Source: Clostridiales bacterium UBA4362 (lineage in GTDB: Bacteria; Bacillota; Clostridia; TANB77; CAG-508). Taken from it: a stretch of 5,960 bases of DNA. Below the pieces are notes generated by a model that saw only the letters and a program-made list of their open reading frames with translations, did not search any database and had not been told where the DNA came from. The stretch spans positions 1-5,960 of the forward strand of contig DGSM01000114.1 in the NCBI GenBank assembly GCA_002393975.1, in the 5' to 3' direction. The first letter of the stretch is position 1, and each line of letters starts with the position of its first letter. Shown in pieces: positions 1 through 5,619 of this stretch. The translations under genes and the position numbers were made by a program.

Positions 1-1242
1 TTAATTAATTCCTGCAAATATTGTAACAAGAACTAATATTGTAATTAAAACTATTTGGAATTTCAAAGAATAATTCTTTAATTCTTTTCTAACCTTTTCT
101 AAGTTATCATCTATAATAAACATTGTAAGTAATCCAAATCCTAATAGTAAGAAATCAATTCCTGTTAATCCTAAATTAAATAAACTTACTAATACACTTG
201 TAAAGTTATGTTTTGTAAATATAGATGCTAGCATTGCAAATGCACTAAATCCATTAGGCCAAATTACAAATGCCCAAGTAATTGAAATTACTAAATAAGT
301 TAAAAATCTATTTAAGAATTTCTTACTTGTCTTTAATTTATTTCCAAATAGAGTAAGTACTCCATTAATGATTGCCCAAATTATAAATTTGTTTCCTAAT
401 AAGAAACCAATCATAAAATAAGCAAATAATACATTAAATACTTGTCTCTTCTTTGTAGCCTTTTTCTTTTTCGAAGAATTGAAAATATATTTTTGAACCC
501 AATTTACAATAGTGGTTTGCCATCTCTCCCAAAAATCAAATACTGACTCTGCTAAAAATGGTGAATTGAAATTATCTGGAAGTTCAATATCAAATATCTT
601 TGAAACACCTAATGCTATATCAACTCCTCCCGAGAATAGAGCAAACATCTGAATTCCATATACTAATAGAGCTATTACTACATAGAAACCACCTATTGGT
701 AATTCTGCAATAGATGATGTTAAAACTGATAATCTATTACCTATTACAAAGATCTTAAATAGACCCCAACAAGCTCTTAAAATGCCTCCTACAACATTTT
801 TCCAAGAAAAGTCTTTAGCTCTAATCAAGTTATCTCTTGCCATATCGTAGCTATATACCGGTCCAACAAATAGATGTGGAATATATGTTGTATATAATGC
901 ATATTTTATAATGTTTGTCTCACATTCATATTCCCCTCTATATACATCAATCAAGTATGAAATGACTTGCATCATATAAAAGGTTAAACCAAATGGTTCT
1001 ATGAAACTTCTAACACTATTTTCTTCATTATATGCAATAGGCAGAGCCTTAAGTGCAATCATGTAAAATGTAGTAAACACTATTGATATAAAAAATATTA
1101 ACTTTTTGTGTTTTCCTTTTAGTCCTTTAGCTGCATAAAATGAAATAAGAGTAATTCCTACTATTGATAGGAAGCTTCCTAATCCAAATCCAAAAAAGAT
1201 TACTGCAAGGCTAATTAAGACTAACAATAAATTAATTACCAC
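1..1242 (-). CDS. MBOAT-family polytopic membrane protein with degenerate active site
   Basis: This 413-residue protein is rich in hydrophobic segments (about 3-35, 47-70, 150-168, 182-204, 268-300, 311-343, 355-376 and 395-411). Family landmarks of the DltB/AlgI-type membrane-bound O-acyltransferases are present: PFGLTFY..Q..SYLIDVYRGE (83-104), a P-x-x-x-x-GP motif (122-128), FSGGVDIALG (203-212), NF..PF (224-229) and DFWERW (236-241). Working members transfer acyl groups from a carrier to extracellular polysaccharide or teichoic acid. Here the signature histidines are missing: RWH is RWQ (Gln242), and the GLWHG motif aligns with GFLLG (279-283), putting Leu282 at the catalytic His. A Lys-rich stretch (258-266) replaces the usual PLGG loop. 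The start is GTG with AAGGAG 5 nt upstream. Family membership is fairly secure; acyltransferase activity is doubtful. No partner genes are visible, so the substrate is unknown. Confidence 0.85.
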   Translation of the reverse strand: MVINLLLVLISLAVIFFGFGLGSFLSIVGITLISFYAAKGLKGKHKKLIFFISIVFTTFYMIALKALPIAYNEENSVRSFIEPFGLTFYMMQVISYLIDVYRGEYECETNIIKYALYTTYIPHLFVGPVYSYDMARDNLIRAKDFSWKNVVGGILRACWGLFKIFVIGNRLSVLTSSIAELPIGGFYVVIALLVYGIQMFALFSGGVDIALGVSKIFDIELPDNFNSPFLAESVFDFWERWQTTIVNWVQKYIFNSSKKKKATKKRQVFNVLFAYFMIGFLLGNKFIIWAIINGVLTLFGNKLKTSKKFLNRFLTYLVISITWAFVIWPNGFSAFAMLASIFTKHNFTSVLVSLFNLGLTGIDFLLLGFGLLTMFIIDDNLEKVRKELKNYSLKFQIVLITILVLVTIFAGIN

Positions 1243-1247
1243 AATTT

Positions 1248-1253
1248 CTCCTT
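1248..1253 (-). promoter_or_regulatory. Ribosome binding site fixing the GTG start of the MBOAT gene
   Basis: AAGGAG on the minus strand lies 5 nt before the GTG at 1240-1242. This supports GTG as the true start, giving 413 residues. Confidence 0.75.
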
Positions 1254-1270
1254 TTTCACACTATTGCTAT

Positions 1271-1300
1271 ATCATAAAATTTGGTAAAAATCTATAAAAA
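1271..1300 (-). promoter_or_regulatory. Weak candidate promoter for the MBOAT gene
   Basis: The minus strand carries a TATGAT -10-like hexamer (1271-1276), but only TTTTTA at the -35 distance (1295-1300, 18-nt spacer). It sits between the terminator of the upstream gene and the MBOAT ribosome binding site, where a promoter is expected. AT-rich sequence throws up such hexamers by chance, so this is tentative. Confidence 0.25.
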
Positions 1301-1326
1301 ATAATTAAAAGCAATATTATTGTAAA

Positions 1327-1362
1327 CAAATAAAAAGAGATAGTTTTTAACTTATCTCTTTT
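1327..1362 (-). terminator. Rho-independent terminator after the zinc-ribbon gene
   Basis: A perfect 10-bp stem has arms at 1333-1342 and 1353-1362 (AAAAGAGATA on the plus strand) and a 10-nt loop. On the minus strand it is followed by a U-rich run (TTTATTTGTTT beginning inside the stem). It lies between the stop of the zinc-ribbon gene and the start of the MBOAT gene, so it separates their transcripts. The stem is AT-rich, so termination may be partial. The A-run and T-run flanks mean it could also work in the other direction. Confidence 0.7.
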
Positions 1363-1398
1363 ATTTATTCATTTGATTAATAATTAAGAATCTTTAAT

Positions 1399-1423
1399 AA
1401 AAAACAATTAAACTATTTAATTA
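1399..1423 (-). terminator. Possible second hairpin overlapping the zinc-ribbon stop codon
   Basis: On the minus strand AATTAAA (1416-1422), a TAG loop and TTTAATT (1406-1412) form a 7-bp all-A/T stem, extendable by one wobble pair, followed shortly by six T (1399-1404). The shape is terminator-like and the TAA stop lies in the left arm. With no G-C pairs it would be weak. It is followed about 40 nt later by the stronger hairpin. Confidence 0.35.
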
Positions 1424-2286
1424 TTTTCTACTATATAAATTAATCTAATATATCCACTTGAGTAGTATCCTCCAGTTGTTCCTGTTTCTGCTTGTCCTAA
1501 AGGATCATTTTCTATTTCAAATCCTGTTTTTCCTTCTTGGTCTTCATTCCAAACCTTGCTATTCGCAACATTTATTGTATAATTTTTTCCTGGCTTTAGC
1601 TGTAAAGTAGCTTTTGATACATCTGGTGTAAAAGTGTAGTTTTCAAATGTAGCATCTGAAATATTTTTACTATCTATAGTCATTCCATATATACCATTTC
1701 TTTCATCTGCTGTTGCATCTGGTGAAACTAAACATACCGCTATTGTTGCACATTCTTCATTTCTTGATGCTGTTAAATTATTTGTTCTTATCTCAGATAA
1801 CAAGCTTTTAGCTTCAGTCGCTGTAACATCTGTTCCAAAATAAGATTCAAATTTAGAGTTTTGAGCCTTTGCGTCTTGTGAGTTTAAATTAGCTTTAGAT
1901 ACTACATCAGAATATGGATTAAATCTTGATATTGCATTTTGAAAATTTGATGCATCTTGAGAATAATTATCACGTACTGATGATGAATTTGATGTACTGC
2001 CTTCTTGATTATAAGTAACATATTCTTCACTTGCATTTACTATATTAGCTTCATTTCTCATACTATTTCTTATTTCTCTATAAGCATTTGATGAATTATC
2101 TACTTGGTGTGAAAATAAGCTTCTCAATGAGAATACCAAAAATAATACTAAAGCTAATATAGCAATTCCACCAATTGTTAAAACTACTGCTACATATTTA
2201 GGATCTCTTTTTTGCATAGTTCCACAATATGGGCAAATATTTATTGGATCATCAATTTCTCTTCCACAATTTACACATTGTTTCAT
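1417..2286 (-). CDS. Zinc-ribbon, single-pass membrane protein with unknown extracytoplasmic domain
   Basis: From the chosen ATG the protein has 289 residues. It opens with a zinc ribbon (C4-x2-C7, C18-x2-C21). A membrane helix follows at about 31-54. A Ser/Asn-rich linker (about 60-125) leads to a domain containing FESYFG (146-151), a helical segment ending in NN (169-170), a close Cys pair (179 and 185) that could form a disulfide, and a beta-rich C-terminus. The expected topology is ribbon inside, C-terminal domain outside. Similar N-terminal ribbon-plus-helix architecture is common in Firmicute proteins of unknown role, and I do not recognise a function. The start is chosen because AAGGAG lies 11 nt before this ATG. 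A TTG 66 nt further upstream (2350-2352) keeps the frame open but lies inside the preceding gene's terminator and has no ribosome binding site. Both neighbours are separated by terminators, so it may be monocistronic. Confidence 0.85.
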   Translation of the reverse strand: MKQCVNCGREIDDPINICPYCGTMQKRDPKYVAVVLTIGGIAILALVLFLVFSLRSLFSHQVDNSSNAYREIRNSMRNEANIVNASEEYVTYNQEGSTSNSSSVRDNYSQDASNFQNAISRFNPYSDVVSKANLNSQDAKAQNSKFESYFGTDVTATEAKSLLSEIRTNNLTASRNEECATIAVCLVSPDATADERNGIYGMTIDSKNISDATFENYTFTPDVSKATLQLKPGKNYTINVANSKVWNEDQEGKTGFEIENDPLGQAETGTTGGYYSSGYIRLIYIVENN

Positions 2287-2297
2287 TACTTTACTAT

Positions 2298-2303
2298 CTC
2301 CTT
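2298..2303 (-). promoter_or_regulatory. Ribosome binding site deciding the zinc-ribbon gene start
   Basis: AAGGAG on the minus strand lies 11 nt before the ATG at 2284-2286. The spacing is slightly long, but it is the only good site near any in-frame start. It supports the 289-residue product, which begins just before the first zinc-ribbon cysteine. Confidence 0.6.
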
Positions 2304-2336
2304 TAATTAACTTTTGTTTTGATTGTTTTTTGTACA

Positions 2337-2378
2337 TATAAAAAGATGACAATTAAACTAAAATTTAATCATCATCTT
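2337..2378 (-). terminator. Strong Rho-independent terminator after the M23 peptidase gene
   Basis: On the minus strand AAGATGATGATTAAA (2364-2378) pairs with TTTAATTGTCATCTT (2343-2357) over 15 bp, including two G-U wobbles. The loop is 6 nt, and a run of five T begins in the last stem pairs, followed by TATA. It starts 7 nt after the M23 stop codon. It ends the M23 transcript before the zinc-ribbon gene. I found no convincing promoter between it and that gene, so read-through is possible. Confidence 0.8.
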
Positions 2379-2385
2379 AAATCTT

Positions 2386-3402
2386 TTATTCACCTTTATA
2401 AACATAATTTTGTGGATTTACTACTTTTCCATCATATCTAATTTCAAAATGTAAGTGAGGTCCTGTACTATAACCAGTTGATCCAACTTTTCCAATTAGT
2501 TGTCCTTGAGCAACTCTTTGTCCTGCACTAACATTTATTGCACTACAGTGTCCATAAATGATGTTTACATTACTTGTTGATTGGATAATGATACATTTTC
2601 CATAACCAGCATACCAGCCAGCTCTGGTTACTATTCCTCCTGCTGCTGCTTTTATAGCAGTTCCAGATGCAATAGCTATATCTAGTCCTGGGTGGTTTTC
2701 ATATGAACCATTTAATCTTCTTCCACCAACTCTAGAAGTAATTGTATAAGATCCAACTACTGGTTTTATTAATGTTACTCCTAAATCTGTAACATAAACT
2801 GTTCCTTTTGATTTAGCAATAGCAGAACTACTACTTGCTGCTTTTTTAGCTTGAGTAACTTGTGGTCTTTCTTGGTAGCACATTTCAACAACTTTTGCAG
2901 ATTCTGTATATGAACCTTCTTCTGTGTTAAACTTTTCTACTATTCCTAAAGTATCTTTATTTTTACTATTTTTATCTTTTAGGTTTTGAATTATTTGTTC
3001 AGCTTCATCAAAAGTTTTTACATATGCTTTTTCAACATTTTCATCTGTAATTGCATAATACTTATAATATTTAATTCCAGATGCTGCTACTTTTGCAAAG
3101 ATTTCATCATCATTAGTATCAAGATTTTTCTTAAGTAAGCATGTTTCATATGTTGGTAACTCTTTTAAGTCAACGAATGCTACACTTTCTCCATCTCCTG
3201 ATTTTATATAGTCATTTATTCTCTTTTGTAATGTAACTTTATCGTTTGTATATCCGATAACTTCACCATTAAGAATAACACTATATGTTTGTCTATATGA
3301 TATTTGAAGAACTCCTAATATAAGCAAGGCCGCAACAACAACAACTATAGAGAATTTAACTAAACCTCTAATTCCAATTGCAAGTTTTTTTAACTTATTT
3401 AT
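2386..3402 (-). CDS. Membrane-anchored M23 (LytM-type) peptidoglycan metallopeptidase
   Basis: This is a zinc endopeptidase expected to cut peptide cross-links in peptidoglycan outside the membrane. Taking the start at 3402 gives 338 residues: a basic N-terminus (N-K-L-K-K), a membrane helix at about 17-35, a Y-x-V-x-L-N-G...IGY segment (40-51) typical of clostridial wall proteins, an alpha/beta region to about 175, a Ser/Ala linker, then the M23 domain (about 210-335). All metal and catalytic residues are present: HPGLD (His237, Asp241), YGH (His285) and HLH (His316, His318). The first conventional start, TTG at 3325-3327, would cut through the membrane helix. Upstream, the frame stays open to a stop at 3430-3432 with no ATG, GTG or TTG. 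ATA at 3400-3402 has a very strong ribosome binding site 7-8 nt away, so I place the start there. A sequencing or frameshift explanation is possible. The function call is firm; the start is less so. Confidence 0.9.
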   Translation of the reverse strand: MNKLKKLAIGIRGLVKFSIVVVVAALLILGVLQISYRQTYSVILNGEVIGYTNDKVTLQKRINDYIKSGDGESVAFVDLKELPTYETCLLKKNLDTNDDEIFAKVAASGIKYYKYYAITDENVEKAYVKTFDEAEQIIQNLKDKNSKNKDTLGIVEKFNTEEGSYTESAKVVEMCYQERPQVTQAKKAASSSSAIAKSKGTVYVTDLGVTLIKPVVGSYTITSRVGGRRLNGSYENHPGLDIAIASGTAIKAAAGGIVTRAGWYAGYGKCIIIQSTSNVNIIYGHCSAINVSAGQRVAQGQLIGKVGSTGYSTGPHLHFEIRYDGKVVNPQNYVYKGE

Positions 3403-3406
3403 GGTC

Positions 3407-3421
3407 TTACCCTCCCCACAT
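3407..3421 (-). other. Four-codon mini-ORF (MWGG) overlapping the M23 ribosome binding site
   Basis: On the minus strand ATG-TGG-GGA-GGG-TAA is preceded by AAGGA (3427-3431) at 5 nt spacing. It ends 4 nt before the proposed ATA start of the M23 gene and is out of frame with it by one base. It could be chance, a leader minigene giving translational coupling, or the real M23 start hidden by a one-base error in the G-run. Confidence 0.3.
3410..3416 (-). promoter_or_regulatory. Strong ribosome binding site for the M23 gene
   Basis: GGGAGGG on the minus strand, within a longer G-rich run, has its GGAGG core 8 nt before the ATA at 3400-3402. Such a G-rich run stands out sharply in this AT-rich region. 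It is the main reason to place initiation here rather than at the TTG 75 nt downstream. Confidence 0.65.
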
Positions 3422-3442
3422 AAATTTCCTTACTAACAACTT

Positions 3443-3471
3443 ATCATAGTAAAAAATATTTTGCAACCTGT
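3443..3471 (-). promoter_or_regulatory. Candidate M23 promoter with good -10 and poor -35
   Basis: TATGAT (3443-3448) on the minus strand would start transcription near 3436 and give a leader of about 34 nt, suitable for the M23 gene. At 17 nt spacing the -35 position reads ACAGGT (3466-3471), a poor match, as expected of an activator-dependent promoter. An alternative pairing is TTGTCG (3476-3481) with TATTTT (3453-3458), also 17 nt apart. TTGTCG overlaps one of the TGTCGAA boxes. Confidence 0.35.
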
Positions 3472-3473
3472 TT

Positions 3474-3490
3474 TTCGACAATTTTCGACA
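3474..3490 (-). promoter_or_regulatory. Tandem TGTCGAA boxes, candidate Spo0A operator
   Basis: Two identical TGTCGAA heptamers lie on the minus strand at 3484-3490 and 3474-3480, in the same orientation and exactly 10 bp apart. TGTCGAA is the known 0A-box core bound by phosphorylated Spo0A, the master sporulation regulator of Bacilli and Clostridia, which often binds tandem boxes with about one helical turn between them. The pair sits just upstream of the candidate M23 promoter, where an activator would bind. Spo0A control of this gene is inferred. Confidence 0.45.
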
Positions 3491-3503
3491 TTTTATTTCT
3501 TGT

Positions 3504-3519
3504 TTTCCACTGTTTCCAC
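3504..3519. repeat. Two TTTCCAC direct repeats 9 bp apart
   Basis: TTTCCAC occurs at 3504-3510 and 3513-3519 on the plus strand, in the spacer between topB and the M23 gene. With flanking bases the copies partly resemble DnaA boxes (consensus TTATCCACA), but neither is a full match. They may be a protein-binding site or chance. Confidence 0.3.
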
Positions 3520-3554
3520 AAGCCCTAGAGGAAATATTACTTTTTTATTATTTT

Positions 3555-5537
3555 TTAACGTCTAACTACTAATTTATCAAACTTTTTATTAATATAATCT
3601 TTTAATTTTGACATAAATTCATCAGACTTAATTTCTCCTTTAGAGACCATATCAAGTCCCTTCTCCCAACTGGCTGTAAGAGTTGGATTTAACATATCAG
3701 GCATTGATTTTATAATTATGTCATATATTTTTTCTCCCATTAGTGTTGGAGTAATTATTTGTGTCTTTTTATTTATGTCAATATAATTTATTCTTTCTAG
3801 CTTTGCAATTATTCCTCCTCGAGTAGCAGATGTTCCTATTCCTGCTCCCTTAATTTGTTCTCTTAGTTCTTCATCTTCTATAAGCTTTCCTGCATTCTCC
3901 ATTGCTAAGATCATTGAACCAGAGCTATATCTTTTAGGAGGAGTTGTCTCAGATTCTTTTATTTCAAAGTTCGAAATATCAAGTTTTTGTCCTTTTTTCA
4001 AATCTAATTTAGATAAATCTACATTTAAGTTTTCCTCATCAGAATTGTTTTCTGCTTCTAAGTCTTCTTCATTTAAAGCATCTTTTTCTGTACCTTTTTT
4101 TATTGATTTAGCAATTACTAAATATCCTTCATTAGTACATATTCTAGTTGATGCATAAAAGTTTTCCCCATCTTTATCCAATGTTAAATTAATTTTATTA
4201 TATTCAGCAGGTGGGAAATAGATTTGTAAAAATCTTTTTACTATTACATTATAGATTTTCTTTTGTACTTCTGGTAATTTATCTAAATTCTCATATCCTT
4301 GTCCTGTTGGTATTATTGCATAGTGATCTGTTATCTTTTTATCATCTACATATTTAGATTTTGCTAAATCTATTTTGTATTTATTTTCTGTCATTTGTTT
4401 TATAAAGCCTTGAATTTCTTCATCTTTATAATTTTTAGCAATTCCATTTAAGTTTTTAGAAATAACTTTATTTACTGCTGTAGATAATACTCTTGCATCT
4501 GTTCTAGGATATGTTACTAACTTTTTCTCATATAAGTTTTGAACATTTTCCAATGTCTCATCTGGTGTTAATTTAAATAGTCTAGTACATTCATTTTGAA
4601 GCTCTGCTAAGTTAAATAATAATGGTGCATTTTCTTTTTGTTTTGATTTTTTTAGTTCAATTATTGTGGCTATTTTTTCTTCTGCTGTTAGTTTAGAAGA
4701 AATAAATTCTTTAGCATCCTCTTCTTTTCTAAAGCCACTTTCATTATATAGTTTAGGAGAATCCAACATACTAGATGTCTCTGATACTTTCCATTCAGCA
4801 TCTAGTATAAAGTTTTCTTTTGTTGCAAATTTTCCTAAAATCTTATAATAAGGTGTTTTCTTAAAATCTCTTATTTCTCTTTCTCTTGATACAACCATAC
4901 CAAGTACACAAGTCATTACCCTTCCAACTGATATTGAGGCTTTTTCTTGTTCTAATTGTTTAGCAAGAGTTCTTCCAAAAAGAATAGATAATAATCTTGA
5001 AAAATTAATTCCAATTAAATAATCTTCTTTAGCTCTTAAATAAGCACTATCTGATAGATTATTATATTCTGATTCAGGCTTTGCTTCTTTTATTCCTCTT
5101 TTGATTTCATCTTCTGTTTGGCTATCTATCCATACTCTTAAAATCTCAGCTTTTGGATTTGGCTTTGCCATCATGAAGACTAATCTTTGTATATACTCTC
5201 CCTCTCGTCCTGAGTCTCCAGCATTATAAATGGTTTCTACATCTTCTCTTTGAAGTAAACCTTTTACTATATCAAATTGATTTGCTACATTCTTAATAAC
5301 CTCATATTTCCACTCATCTTCAGCAGGAATAAAAGGTAATGTATCTAATCTCCATAGTTTTAGATTTGGATCATACACTTCTGGATAGCTCATAGTTACT
5401 AAGTGTCCTACACACCATGTAATAATCCAAGTGTCTGATTCTAAGTATCCATTATTTCGTTTTGCTCCTGGTGCTACAACTTTTGCAAATTCTTGAGCAA
5501 CAGAAGGTTTTTCTGTTATTATTAATTTCTTACTCAT
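3555..5537 (-). CDS. topB: Type IA DNA topoisomerase, TopB (topoisomerase III)-like
   Basis: This 660-residue protein is close to the length of E. coli TopB (about 650). It relaxes or decatenates DNA by cutting one strand through a 5'-phosphotyrosine. The Toprim domain spans about 1-140, with ITEKPSVA (Glu9) and AGDSGREGE (106-114; Asp108, Glu112). The catalytic site is LVTYPRTD (340-347) with Tyr343 and Arg345. Other family blocks are SVGRVMT (203-209), DHYAIIPT (404-411) and GIGTSATRGGII (566-577). The second acidic Toprim residue is Gly110 (D-x-G-x-E). An acidic, low-complexity insertion lies at about 484-510. There is no C-terminal zinc-finger tail, so it is TopB- rather than TopA-like. 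The ATG start lacks a good ribosome binding site and may be leaderless. It diverges from mnmA. No clear terminator follows it, so some read-through into the M23 gene is possible. Confidence 0.93.
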   Translation of the reverse strand: MSKKLIITEKPSVAQEFAKVVAPGAKRNNGYLESDTWIITWCVGHLVTMSYPEVYDPNLKLWRLDTLPFIPAEDEWKYEVIKNVANQFDIVKGLLQREDVETIYNAGDSGREGEYIQRLVFMMAKPNPKAEILRVWIDSQTEDEIKRGIKEAKPESEYNNLSDSAYLRAKEDYLIGINFSRLLSILFGRTLAKQLEQEKASISVGRVMTCVLGMVVSREREIRDFKKTPYYKILGKFATKENFILDAEWKVSETSSMLDSPKLYNESGFRKEEDAKEFISSKLTAEEKIATIIELKKSKQKENAPLLFNLAELQNECTRLFKLTPDETLENVQNLYEKKLVTYPRTDARVLSTAVNKVISKNLNGIAKNYKDEEIQGFIKQMTENKYKIDLAKSKYVDDKKITDHYAIIPTGQGYENLDKLPEVQKKIYNVIVKRFLQIYFPPAEYNKINLTLDKDGENFYASTRICTNEGYLVIAKSIKKGTEKDALNEEDLEAENNSDEENLNVDLSKLDLKKGQKLDISNFEIKESETTPPKRYSSGSMILAMENAGKLIEDEELREQIKGAGIGTSATRGGIIAKLERINYIDINKKTQIITPTLMGEKIYDIIIKSMPDMLNPTLTASWEKGLDMVSKGEIKSDEFMSKLKDYINKKFDKLVVRR

Positions 5538-5544
5538 GATTTTC

Positions 5545-5553
5545 TTTATAGCA
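5545..5553 (-). promoter_or_regulatory. Candidate extended -10 promoter of topB
   Basis: The minus strand reads TGCTATAAA, an extended -10 element (TG-n-TATAAA), with the hexamer at 5545-5550. The ATG follows after 7 nt, so transcription would start at or next to the A of the start codon. The -35 position (TAGATT, 5568-5573) is weak, which extended -10 promoters tolerate. An alternative with a longer leader is TTGTCT (5593-5598) with TAGATT at 19 nt spacing. Confidence 0.4.
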
Positions 5554-5580
5554 CAAACCCTTGTAATAATCTAGTTGGCG

Positions 5581-5610
5581 TTGACATAACCCAGACAAAA
5601 ATTATATAAT
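5581..5610 (+). promoter_or_regulatory. Consensus sigma-A promoter of mnmA
   Basis: TTGACA (5581-5586) and TATAAT (5605-5610) both match the vegetative consensus perfectly and are 18 nt apart. Transcription is expected to start around 5617. The mnmA ATG begins at 5620, leaving almost no leader. This is the strongest promoter-like sequence I found in the window. Confidence 0.85.
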
Positions 5611-5619
5611 ATTTACATT

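Noticed and set aside
1262..1316. 7-bp inverted repeat (TATTGCT/AGCAATA) about 41 bp apart upstream of the MBOAT gene
   Set aside because: It is short, A/T-dominated and widely spaced, so it is not distinguishable from chance in this composition.
2287..2352. 22-codon N-terminal extension of the zinc-ribbon protein from a TTG start
   Set aside because: The TTG sits inside the right arm of the M23 terminator and has no ribosome binding site. The ATG at 2284-2286 has AAGGAG upstream and begins right at the zinc ribbon.
3526..3534. AGAGGAAAT resembling a sigma-H -35 element on the plus strand
   Set aside because: No matching GAAT -10 follows at the right distance, and transcription would run antisense into the 3' end of topB.
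4666..4848. 60-codon plus-strand ORF inside topB
   Set aside because: It lies antisense to a well-conserved coding region and shows no protein-like motif. I saw no ribosome binding site, so it is a shadow ORF.
3555..5537. TopB as a sign of a conjugative or other mobile element
   Set aside because: TopB-like enzymes occur on such elements, but no relaxase, integrase, repeats or att-like sites are visible and mnmA lies alongside, so a chromosomal setting is likelier.
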